This document shows positions 1-8,800 of a stretch of 23,156 nucleotides of DNA, in pieces (position 1 is the stretch's first letter; each line of letters opens with the position of its first letter). The stretch lies in the IMG/VR virus record IMGVR_UViG_3300049810_001877, positions 1 to 23,156 of that record, one strand, 5' to 3'. Source of the stretch: a virus. The translations under genes were made by a program, and so were the position numbers. The notes under the pieces are model-generated. The model was not told the DNA's origin. It did not search any database and saw only the letters and a program-made list of their open reading frames with translations.

Positions 1-609
1 CGTAGCGAACAATTGATGTACGAGGACATAATTATTGAATCGCTCAAGATGTATGGGCAGGATGTCTATTACATTCCTCGCGAGATTGTCAACCGCGACC
101 GCATCTTTGTTGATGACTCAGTATCAAGGTTCGACAACGCATACAAGATTGAGATGTACATCGAGAACACCGAAGGGTTCGATGGAGAAGGCGACCTCTT
201 TACTAAGTTCGGCGTTGAGATCCGCGATGCTGCTACGTTCGTTGTAGCAAAGCGTCGTTGGAATACTACTGTTGCGCATCACGAACAAACAGTAACAGAG
301 TCATTCGCTCGCCCACGCGAGGGTGATCTGATTTATCTGACACTCTCTAACTCTATATTTGAGATCACACGTTGTGAAACGCAGCAACCGTTCTTTCAAT
401 TAAAGAACCTACCAGTGTTTAAACTGCGTTGTGAACTCTTTGAATACAATAAAGAAGACTTCGACACAGGTATCGCTGACCTTGATGATATTAATGACGG
501 TGACTCGGCAGAGAGTTTACCAGTCGAAGCACAAAACAACGACTTCGAAGACGTTGGCGATATGATCATCGACTTCAGTGAAAGCAACCCATTCGGAGAC
601 CCAACCTAA
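1..609 (+). CDS. 14: T4 gp14-like neck protein, 5' end outside window
   Basis: Neck (head completion) protein of T4-type phages; with gp13 it forms the collar that seals the filled head and accepts the tail. The region around residues 10-25 (ESLKMYG-DVYYIPREIV) matches the T4 gp14 segment AESIQMRG-ECYYVPREYV, followed by the shared D-IF-ED-S-F--A pattern and a GDLIYL--SNSIFEI stretch. The first in-window start codons are TTG at 13 and ATG at 16, but the frame is open to base 1 and T4 gp14 has about 45 more residues before this motif. I therefore call it 5'-truncated by the window rather than starting at 13. The C-terminus is acidic (DLDDINDGD) and probably flexible. The stop TAA overlaps the next start by one base (TAATG), so it is coupled to gp15. 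Confidence 0.86.
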   Translation, partial: RSEQLMYEDIIIESLKMYGQDVYYIPREIVNRDRIFVDDSVSRFDNAYKIEMYIENTEGFDGEGDLFTKFGVEIRDAATFVVAKRRWNTTVAHHEQTVTESFARPREGDLIYLTLSNSIFEITRCETQQPFFQLKNLPVFKLRCELFEYNKEDFDTGIADLDDINDGDSAESLPVEAQNNDFEDVGDMIIDFSESNPFGDPT

Positions 610-1325
610 TGTTCGGCGATCATTTCTACAATCAAAGAATACGAAAGGCAGTTGCTGTATTCGGTACACTGTTCAATGACATTCACATTGTTCGTAAAAA
701 CAGTTCCGGTAATGTTTTGAGCGAAACCAAAGTGCCATTATCCTATGGTCCACGCAGAGACTTCTTGGCACGTATTGATCAAATGAACGCTGCTGGAGCG
801 GACGAACGTCAGATCGCGATCAAGTTGCCTCGTATGTCATTCGAGATCGTAGCGATGCAGTATGATGCTACTCGACAATTACCGAAAATGAACTTCTGCC
901 CAAAGGCAGGTGACACGGATACTGAGAGCACTCGCACTAAACTATACAGTCCTTCACCATATAATATTTCTTTCCAACTGAACATCTATGCAAAGTCTCA
1001 GGACGATGCATTACAGGTGGTTGAGCAAATCCTACCATACTTCACACCTCACTATACGCTTACCGTGAATCCGCTATCAGATTTTGATGACGTCAAAGAA
1101 GATACGCCTGTAACATTACAAGGTGTCACTTTTTCTGACGACTATGAAGCAGTTCTAGAAGCAAGAAGAACTATCATCTACACGCTAGATTTCGAAATGA
1201 AAATTAACCTATATAAAGATGCTTCAAGAAATCAATCTATCATTACTCAATACGATGTTGACACGTTAAATTTAGACGGGTCAGAAATTTTTAGCAGTGT
1301 TGAAGATAGTGCTAATCTTGAATAA
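609..1325 (+). CDS. 15: T4 gp15-like tail sheath terminator / completion protein
   Basis: Proximal tail terminator: in T4, gp15 forms a hexameric ring that caps the completed sheath and tube and binds the neck. The 238-residue product starts MFGDHFYNQRIRKAVAVFG, the same layout as T4 gp15 (MFGYFYNSSFRRYATLMG), followed by LFNDI-I-RK, a VPLSYGPRRDFLARI segment and LPRMSFEIVAMQYD, matching T4 LPRINLHLVDFSYN. It is a little shorter than T4 gp15 (272 residues), mostly at the C-terminus. Its ATG overlaps the gp14 stop by one base. Order, overlap and sequence agree, so the identification is strong. It is the last gene before the large insertion that separates it from gp16. Confidence 0.92.
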   Translation: MFGDHFYNQRIRKAVAVFGTLFNDIHIVRKNSSGNVLSETKVPLSYGPRRDFLARIDQMNAAGADERQIAIKLPRMSFEIVAMQYDATRQLPKMNFCPKAGDTDTESTRTKLYSPSPYNISFQLNIYAKSQDDALQVVEQILPYFTPHYTLTVNPLSDFDDVKEDTPVTLQGVTFSDDYEAVLEARRTIIYTLDFEMKINLYKDASRNQSIITQYDVDTLNLDGSEIFSSVEDSANLE

Positions 1326-1333
1326 TTATTTCG

Positions 1334-1341
1334 TATAAATA
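1334..1341 (+). promoter_or_regulatory. T4-type late promoter (TATAAATA)
   Basis: Exact T4 late promoter -10 box TATAAATA, located in the 48-bp gap after gp15 and about 33 bases before the next ATG. In T4 such boxes are read by host RNA polymerase carrying gp55 with gp33 and the gp45 clamp. The 11-base context CGTATAAATAA is identical to that of the box at 15586-15593, which argues against chance. Transcription should start near 1347. Confidence 0.85.
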
Positions 1342-1373
1342 AGTACAAAAGCGTTAGATCATGAGGGACTAAA

Positions 1374-1916
1374 ATGCCAGGAATTAAAACGAGCGACTTG
1401 ACAAAGCACTTAGGATCTCCAGCAGATTCAGATGTTATTGCTTTCGTTGATGTAAGTCAGAGTCGTTCTAAGAAAATTACAATTGCTGATATGTTATTGG
1501 CGACTCCTAGGCAAGATTGGTTAGATTCGGATGCGATCGTTTCATTAATTGACAGCGATCATATTAATTCCAGAATCGACGAGATCCCTCTGAATATTGA
1601 CACAATTAATACCCAATCGGGTCTCTTTGTTAATATCGATCCTTCTGACGGTGGTTTGATTTCTCACGATATTATTGGTTCTACATCGTATGCGTACGAT
1701 TCAACATGGGAAGAAGGTGCAAGTATATTATTACATCTTCATGGTGGCGCAAACCAAGTTCTTTGGCCCGCCACATACTGGATTGGAGGTTCTGCTCCTA
1801 ATTTAAGTGATACGAGCGGAAAGCATATCATAAAACTTTGGAAACTAAATTCTGATGTATATGGTGATTATCAGGGTCTTGCTACCCTAGTAGAGTCGTC
1901 ACTAGACGGCGAATAA
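1374..1916 (+). CDS. Small virion structural protein with shared N-terminal anchor module
   Basis: Product of 180 residues, function not recognised; probably a minor virion or fibre-associated protein. Residues 2-42 (GIKTSDLTKHLGSPADSDV, then AFVDVS--RSKKITIADML) form a small module repeated at the start of the next gene and, more loosely, of the fibre gene at 15626. In phage tail and fibre proteins this type of module is usually at the virion-attached end. Residues about 82-175 form a beta-rich C-terminal domain (DP-DG--SHDIIGSTSYAY, VLWPATYWIGG-APNLSDTSGKHIIKLWKLNSDVYG) shared with the next gene. The ATG follows GAGGG at 1363-1367 and lies directly downstream of a late promoter. The two genes look like products of one duplication. 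Confidence 0.85.
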   Translation: MPGIKTSDLTKHLGSPADSDVIAFVDVSQSRSKKITIADMLLATPRQDWLDSDAIVSLIDSDHINSRIDEIPLNIDTINTQSGLFVNIDPSDGGLISHDIIGSTSYAYDSTWEEGASILLHLHGGANQVLWPATYWIGGSAPNLSDTSGKHIIKLWKLNSDVYGDYQGLATLVESSLDGE

Positions 1917-1923
1917 CGTCGTC
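1905..1923 (+). other. Hairpin with stop codon in its loop, followed by A-tracts
   Basis: GACGGCG (1905-1911) pairs with CGTCGTC (1917-1923) over seven pairs, one of them G-U. The five-base loop AATAA contains the TAA stop of the preceding gene. It is followed by A7, T, A10 (1926-1943), not a T-tract, so it is not a standard terminator on either strand. It may be a processing or stability element, and the A-rich tract may act as a ribosome standby region for the next gene, whose Shine-Dalgarno AGGAGA is at 1954-1959. Confidence 0.45.
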
Positions 1924-1967
1924 ATAAAAAAATAAAAAAAAAATTCAAATTTTAGGAGAAATCTAAA

Positions 1968-2717
1968 ATGGCAATCAAATTTACAGATCTTCCACAACTT
2001 TCTGGATCACCTGCTTCAGACGATATCGTCGCAATCGTAGACGTTAGCGAAGACGTCTCTAAAAAACTCACCATCTCAGACCTCGTTTCACTTACAGACG
2101 TTGGTTATGCTGAAAAGGTAGGACATAACCCTGCCGATCCTACCGACGCCAGTTCTGTTGTACTGGATGCAAAGGACGGTCTCTCTCCAGCAACATTCAA
2201 GGGTGATGTTATTAATGATGCTGGTACTGTCATCGTCGACGTATCAAGCACAAGTGCTACATTTAGTGGTACGCTGGCAGGTACAGTTGCGGGTAACAGC
2301 ACAACGCCAACAGGTTCTCATGTAGTTCTTAATGTTGGTACTGACGGAACCGATGCAACTTTGGATGTATCATCTGTTTCAGCGTCATCTGTCTCAGCAT
2401 CTTCAGTAGTCTCTGCTCATTTTACTGAGAGCGTCGATCCATTGTCAGGAACATCAGTATCAGTCGATCCTTCTAACGGTAGTCTTGCGACTCACACGTT
2501 GTCTGGTTCTACTACATACTCTTATGCTGCTGGTTGGGTTGCAGGTGAAAGCATTACATTGCATATTACTAGCAACGGCAACTCAGTAACTTGGCCAACA
2601 ACTAAGTGGGTTGGCGGCGAAGCACCAGACCTTAGTGGTACTGACGGTGTACATCTTGTTAACCTTTGGAAAATTGGTTCGGATGTATATGGTGCGTATG
2701 TTGGAGAGGCGAGCTAA
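1968..2717 (+). CDS. Small virion structural protein, paralogue of the preceding gene
   Basis: Product of 249 residues, specific function unknown. Residues 2-41 (AIKFTDLPQLSGSPASDDI, then AIVDVSEDVSKKLTISDLV) repeat the anchor module of the 180-residue protein just upstream. Residues about 155-247 repeat its C-terminal domain (VDPSNGSLATHTLSGSTTY, TWPTTKWVGGEAPDLS, LVNLWKIGSDVYGAYVG). Between them is an extra low-complexity linker rich in Ser, Val, Thr and Asp, including an SVSASSVSASSVVSA stretch, and a segment (VVLDAKDG, VIVDVSSTSATFSGTLAG) like fibre shaft sequences. It has a strong Shine-Dalgarno AGGAGA eight bases before ATG, preceded by an A-rich stretch, which suggests high expression. 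Its stop codon lies in the loop of the terminator that follows. A decoration or short-fibre role is possible but inferred. Confidence 0.86.
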   Translation: MAIKFTDLPQLSGSPASDDIVAIVDVSEDVSKKLTISDLVSLTDVGYAEKVGHNPADPTDASSVVLDAKDGLSPATFKGDVINDAGTVIVDVSSTSATFSGTLAGTVAGNSTTPTGSHVVLNVGTDGTDATLDVSSVSASSVSASSVVSAHFTESVDPLSGTSVSVDPSNGSLATHTLSGSTTYSYAAGWVAGESITLHITSNGNSVTWPTTKWVGGEAPDLSGTDGVHLVNLWKIGSDVYGAYVGEAS

Positions 2718-2733
2718 TTGCTCGCTCTTTTTA
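2708..2733 (+). terminator. Rho-independent terminator overlapping the stop codon
   Basis: GCGAGC (2709-2714) pairs with GCTCGC (2720-2725), with a G-U pair outside, followed by TCTTTTTATT. The five-base loop TAATT starts with the TAA stop of the preceding gene, so translation termination and the hairpin overlap. It would end the 1334 late transcript before the giant gene. Confidence 0.72.
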
Positions 2734-2734
2734 T

Positions 2735-2742
2735 TATAAAAG
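2735..2742 (+). promoter_or_regulatory. Possible variant T4-type late promoter (TATAAAAG)
   Basis: TATAAAAG differs from the T4 late box TATAAATA at the last two positions. It sits between the terminator at 2708-2733 and the giant gene, which otherwise would have no promoter of its own. With the usual spacing transcription would start near 2748, immediately before the hairpin at 2751-2771. This is inferred from position; the box itself is imperfect. Confidence 0.4.
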
Positions 2743-2750
2743 AATTAAAA

Positions 2751-2771
2751 CCCTGCGCGAACAGCGCGGGG
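2751..2771 (+). other. GC-rich hairpin in the 5' leader of the giant gene
   Basis: CCCTGCGC (2751-2758) pairs with GCGCGGGG (2764-2771) over eight pairs, one of them U-G, with the loop GAACA. No T-tract follows on the + strand, so it is not a + strand terminator. Read on the - strand, the hairpin is followed by TTTTAATTCTTTT and could stop antisense transcription. If transcription starts near 2748, the hairpin would be at the extreme 5' end of the giant mRNA and could protect it. The Shine-Dalgarno AGGAGA (2788-2793) is outside it. Confidence 0.55.
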
Positions 2772-2800
2772 CACATCAGTAGTTTCCAGGAGAACTAAAA

Positions 2801-5800
2801 ATGCGTTTTAGACATCTAACTTCAGCGGTAGCGCAAATCCTTTTAAATGCCTCATCGGGTCCAATACTTAAAGGAAACGATTTCCTTCTTGTTGGAAATG
2901 CTTACCACCCTCAATTTTTGAATTTGACCGATAGTACAATAGAGCGATTCGCTCCAATACAAACACAAGTATTCGCTGCTACTTCCGACAAAATTGCAGT
3001 AGCATATAACGGTAATGCAGTAAAAGTTTTCGATCATTCAGGGAATGAATTGGCGAATATATCAGGGCCAAATGGTGTAAACTTTGGCATGTCGGTTCAA
3101 ATGTCTGATACTAAAATCTTCGTTTCTGCTCCTGGTGATAATACATCAGGAACTGCCAGTGGCGCTGTTTATGTGTACGATCATGATGGAAGTAATGAGA
3201 CTAAAATTACATTTCCTGGTTCGGCAAATGATTACTCAGGCAATGGTACCGATAGAATTGCTGTAGGTAGTGGAAAAATTGCAATCGGATCAGAATATTA
3301 TCCTAGCTTTAGTTTCAAAGGCAAAGTAGATTTAATGGATGAAGACGGATCGAATGTGATTACAATTTATCCTGCTCTCCCCAATCAATCAAATTTTGGT
3401 AGTGCAGTCAAATTTCACAACGACAAACTTTATATTTCTGCTGCTGGATCTAGCACTCAAAAAGTTTATGAGTACGATTTATCAGGCAACCTTTTAAGAA
3501 CATTCGATGCTCCGCAGGGCGGATTATCTCTATTCGGCGGCGATATTTCGTTCTATGGTTCTAAGATGGCGGTCGGCGCAGAAGGCGCCAGCAAGTGTTA
3601 TATCTTTGACCTAGAAAGTGTATCTCAAGAATATATTGAAGTATCATTCACAGGACACCATACGCAGCAACGTTCTTCTGGACGAATAGGGTTTGGTAAA
3701 TCTTTAGAGTTGACCTCAGAATACCTTTTCGTTGGAGCACCGTTCGAAGAAACAAGCGGCGTATCTAATTCTGGATTAATTTTTCAATACGATCACAACG
3801 GGTCGTTTATTACAAAATATGATGTGACAGGTTTTGATACTTTAAATAATAATCAGAACAATAACCAAATCGGAACGAACATGACATATGTTCCTGGTCC
3901 TTATCCTGAGAAACTGATCGTTGCTGAAGGTCGCAAGACTTATGCAACAGATCGCAAAGTTTATGTAATGGACATGAACGGCGAAAACGTAATCGAACTT
4001 CCAGAACCGGAAGGTTTAACTCAGTCTTCGAATTCGCAATATGCTTCGAACATAGAAATTGCTTCTGAAGGAAAACTCGTTGTAATTCACAATGAATCCA
4101 AAACAGCATACGTGTATGATCTGACTACTACAAATGAACCAACATCGTTTACTTTGGATGGTTCTAACAGTACTGAAGATTACGATTTCGTACTCGATGG
4201 GAATAAACTACACACCCTAGGAATAGTTGGTGGTTATCGCAAAAAGTTAATGCGTTACGATATCACTACAGGTAACTTAGAAGCAGCATTTACAACCAGT
4301 GGGAATTATACTTTGATTCCATCGACGATTGACGTCGGAAACGGAAAGGTTGTTGTTGCGTCAGGATTGGGCACTACTAGGAGAATTTTCACCTACGATA
4401 TCGACGATACAACAGGTGCTAGCGAAACAATGATCACGCCTTCGAAGGCTGCCACTGAAAGCTTATGGAATCCTTGCCGCCTCGCAGTTGGTAACGGTAA
4501 GATTGTATTCGGCGATAGTCATACAGACGCAATTTTCTACATCTATAATTTAGATGGATCAAACGAAATCGCAGTCGATTGCAGTAATGTTCCATTGAGT
4601 TCTTACTGGGGGTCGAATTATACAATACCTTCTACTCAGCGAGTTGGATATAAATCCGTAGCAATCGGAAACGATAAGATCGTTGTAGATGGAGGAAGTG
4701 TTGGAGTTGCTTTTGTATGTAATTTAGACGGTTCTGGATTGTTTGCGATTGATATGATGGACTCTTCTTATGGACTTTCTTCGGACGAGGTCGCGGGTGC
4801 TGCCACTGAAGTTGCTGGGTCTTTAAGTATTGCAAATAATAAGATTGCGATTTCTGCAGTTCAAGGGAGAGTTTCTGGAAACAATACCGACGGTATTGTA
4901 TACACGTTCGACCTTGACGGCACAAACATGAAGCAAATTGTTTCTCCAAGAGGTCCGGTATCTGGTTACCAGTTTGGTAAGGATGTTGCAATTTATGACC
5001 CAACAGGTCTTGCTAAGTTCGCGAACCTTCCTGCAGTCATCTCTGACATCGATGCATCGTACACTCTGACAGAAGGTCAGGATACTGTAATTACAGCAGT
5101 CGGAACTGATCCAGAAGGCGATGCGATCACTTGGTCGTTCGAGGAAGTTAAATCTGGTACGAGTTATGTAGTAGTTGGTGCATCCGGCGACGATGACAAT
5201 GGATCTAACTCTGGTTCAGTCTATGTCTATGACGCGAATGATCTTTCTGCTCAACCAACGAAACTAACTGCATTTGATGGTGTTGTGGTTGGTCAGCAGT
5301 TCGGATCTTCTGTTACTTTTTCCGCTGACAAGATTATCGTTGGCGCACATAGTGACAACGACAACGGAACTAACTCTGGTTCAGTCTATGTCTATGATGC
5401 CAATGACCTTTCTGCTCAACCGACTAAACTAACAGCGTTTGATGGTGCTGCGGGTGATGCTTTTGGCGTCTCAGTTGCAACTACTAGCGACAAGATCTTT
5501 GTTGGAGCATCAGCTACTGATCAAGATGGAAACAACTCTGGTTCAGTTTATGTCTATGACTTAAACGATCTGTCTGCTACGCCAACTGAGTTAACTGCGT
5601 TTGATGGTGCTGCGCTCGATTTCTTCGGATCGTCAGTTGCTGTTGCTGCCGATAAGGTCATTGTTGCTGCATATGGCGACGAGTCTAACTCCGGTGCAAT
5701 TTACGTCTATGACGCGAATGATCTTTCTGCTCAACCAACTAAACTAACTGCATTTGATGGTGCTGCGGCCGATTTCTTCGGATATAGGATTTCTACTACT

Positions 5801-8800
5801 GCCGATAAGATAGTTGTTAGCGCGTTTGCTGACGACGACAGAGGGTCTAGATCTGGTTCAGTTTATGTCTTTGACGCCAATGACCTATCTGCTCAACCAA
5901 CTAAGTTGACAGCGTTTGATGGTGCTGCGGACGATAATTTTGGATATTCGGTTGCTACTTCTGCTGATAAGATCATTGTTGGCGCGCATCAAGATGACGA
6001 CAACGCAACTAATTCTGGTTCAGTCTATGTCTATGATGCCAATGACCTTTCTGCTCAACCAACTAAGTTGACAGCATTTGATCCTATAGACTATCATGTG
6101 TTTGGACAGTCGGTCGCTGCTACTGATGACAAGATCTTTGTTGGTGCGGGTCAAGATGACGACAAAGGGTCAAATGCTGGTGCAGTCTATGTCTATGATG
6201 CAAACGATCTATCTGCTCAACCAACGAAACTAACTGCATATGATGGTGCTGCGAGTGATAATTTCGGTATTAGAATTTCTGCGGTTTCTGCCCCATCCTC
6301 GCTCAACGATGTCACTGTATCTCAGTCTGATAACGTGTTTACAATCACACCAGGATCAATTGACTCGAACTTTACTCTGCGCTTCAAAGTTACTGATGCA
6401 GCGGGTAATGTCACAACTAAGACGTCAACATTCTCTTACGACTATGTCAACAAGGCACCTATAGTCTCTGGTGTTGTATCAGAATACAACCTGACTCAAG
6501 GTCAGGACACTGTGATCACTGCTACTGGGGTCGATCCAGAAGGTGATGCGATCACTTGGTCGTTTGAAGAAGTAGCGTCAGGGTCAAGTTATGTAGTTGT
6601 TGGCGCATATGGTGACGACGACAACGGGGATCGATCTGGTTCAGTTTATGTTTATGACGCCAATGACCTATCTGCTCAACCGACTAAACTAACTGCGTTT
6701 GATGGTGCTAACGTTGATCAATTCGGTTACTCAGTTGTTGCTACTGCTGATCAGATCTTCGTTGGTGTGCCTTGGGATGACGACAACGGAACTAACTCTG
6801 GTTCAGTCTATGTCTATGATGTCAACGATTTATCTGCCCAACCGACTAAACTAACAGCATTTGACGCTGTTGCGGAGGACTACTTCGGTGTATCAGTTGC
6901 TGCTACTGCTGATAAGATCATTGTTGGTGCGTCTTATGATGACGACAACCATACTAATACTGGTTCAGTTTACGTCTTTGACGCAAACGATCTTTCTGCT
7001 ACACCGACCAAGTTAACTGCGTTTGATGGTGCTGCGAATGATCAATTCGGCAATTCAGTTGCTGTTGCTGCTGATAAGATCATTGTTGGTGCATATCTTG
7101 ATGACGACAATGGATCTGACTCTGGTTCAGTTTACGTCTTTGACGCAAATGACCTTTCTGCTCAACCAACTAAACTAACAGCATTTGATGGTGCTACGAG
7201 CGATAGATTCGGTATCTCTGTTGCTGCTACTGCTGATAAGATCATTGTTGGTGCATATCTTGATGACGACAATGGATCTGACTCTGGTTCAGTCTATGTT
7301 TATGACACCAATGACCTATCTGCTACACCAACGAAACTAACATCTTTCGATGCTGCTGCAGGCGATAAATTCGGAGAAATTATTGCTACTGCTGCCGATA
7401 AGATCATTGTTAGTGCGCCTCGAGATGACGACAACGGGACTGACTCTGGTTCAGTTTACGTCTATAACGCAAATGACCTGTCTGCTACACCGACTAAACT
7501 AACAGCGTTTGATGGTGCTGCGAATGATCAATTCGGTTACTCAGTTGCTGTTACCGCTGATAAGATAGTGGTTGGTGCACGTCTTAATGACGACAACGGA
7601 ACTAATTCTGGTTCGGTCTATGTCTATGACGCAAATGACCTGTCAGCGCAACCAACAAAACTAACAGCGTTTGATGGTGCTGCGAGCGATTTCTTCGGAG
7701 GTTCAGTTTCAGCGAATGTTGCTCCATCTGCTCTCAACGGTGTCACAGTAACACAGTCTGATAACGTATTCACAGTAACACCAGGAACTGCTGACGCCGA
7801 CTTCCAGTTGCGCATTACAGCGACTGACAGCGAAGGTAATGCGACTTCGGTCACACCAACGTTTGCTTATGACTTTGTCAATCAACCGCCAGTCGTTTCT
7901 AACGTCGATGCAGCGTACACGCTGACTCAAGGTCAGGACACTGTGATCACTGCTACTGGGGTCGATCCAGAAGGCGATGCGATCACTTGGTCGTTCGAGG
8001 AAGTGGGCGAATCATACGTTTTCGTGAGAGATGGAAGCAATACTCGAGTATATGACCCATCTACAATGAATCTTGTGACTACCTTACCGAAGGGTTTGTC
8101 TAAGTTGTCTGTTGGTAGCGGAAAATTTGCAGGTATGACGGGAACGACTGCATGGGTCTACGACCTTAGCGATTTATCTGCAGCACCTATCGAAATACCA
8201 AATAACCCTTCAGTTGATTCAACTGCATTATTTGACAATAAACTATATGTCGGACAACCAGATCAAAACAGTAATTTCGGTCAAATAACTGTTTATGATT
8301 TGAATGATTTAAATGCGAGTCCAACGGTTCTTTATTCCAGCAGTGCCCAAAGTCACCAACAATTCGCTAAGAAAATTAGAGTTGCAGGAAACAAATTATT
8401 TGCAACGCAAAATCGTGCTTATAACGAAGCATATGGTATAGTGCAGGTCTGGGACACTAATGATTTGTCTGCTGCACCTACAGTTATAAACAATCCGATG
8501 AATATTAGTTTAGACAACGGTTGGATGGAAGTCACTGAAACGCATTTAGTGTTCAGTTCAGTATACGGTTATGAGGGAAGTTTGACGCATGCAGGAACTG
8601 TGTATGTCTATGACCTCAACGATTTGTCTTCGCCTCAGGCGATTGTGACCGCTTCAAACAGGTCTACCAACGATTATTTTGGAAAATTCCTTGCAGTTTC
8701 TTCGAAGTATTTGATGGTTCAAAATGACGGTAACACTCGAAAGGTTCATGTATTTGACATGACTGACCTTTCTGCTGCACCAGTTGTTCTTAATGACGGC

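Noticed and set aside
13-18. TTG at 13 or ATG at 16 as the true start of gp14
   Set aside because: The frame is open to the first base of the window and the T4 homologue has a further N-terminal segment before the matching motif.
1926-1943. A7-T-A10 tract as a programmed slippage site
   Set aside because: It lies between genes, after a stop codon and before a separate Shine-Dalgarno and ATG, so slippage would not join reading frames.
2801-2860. Signal peptide on the giant protein
   Set aside because: The N-terminus MRFRHLTSAVAQILLNAS has a basic start and short hydrophobic run but is weak, with no clear cleavage site; a virion protein of this kind is assembled in the cytoplasm.
4648-4655. 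TATAAATC inside the giant gene (similar TATAAATG near 9969 and TATAAATC at 19014) as late promoters
   Set aside because: Each lies inside coding sequence, misses the last base of the box, lacks the CG context of the two intergenic boxes, and has no gene start at the right distance.
5150-7720. Regular repeats as a possible CRISPR array
   Set aside because: The period is about 162 bases, the repeats lie in one open frame, and both repeat and intervening parts encode matching propeller blades.
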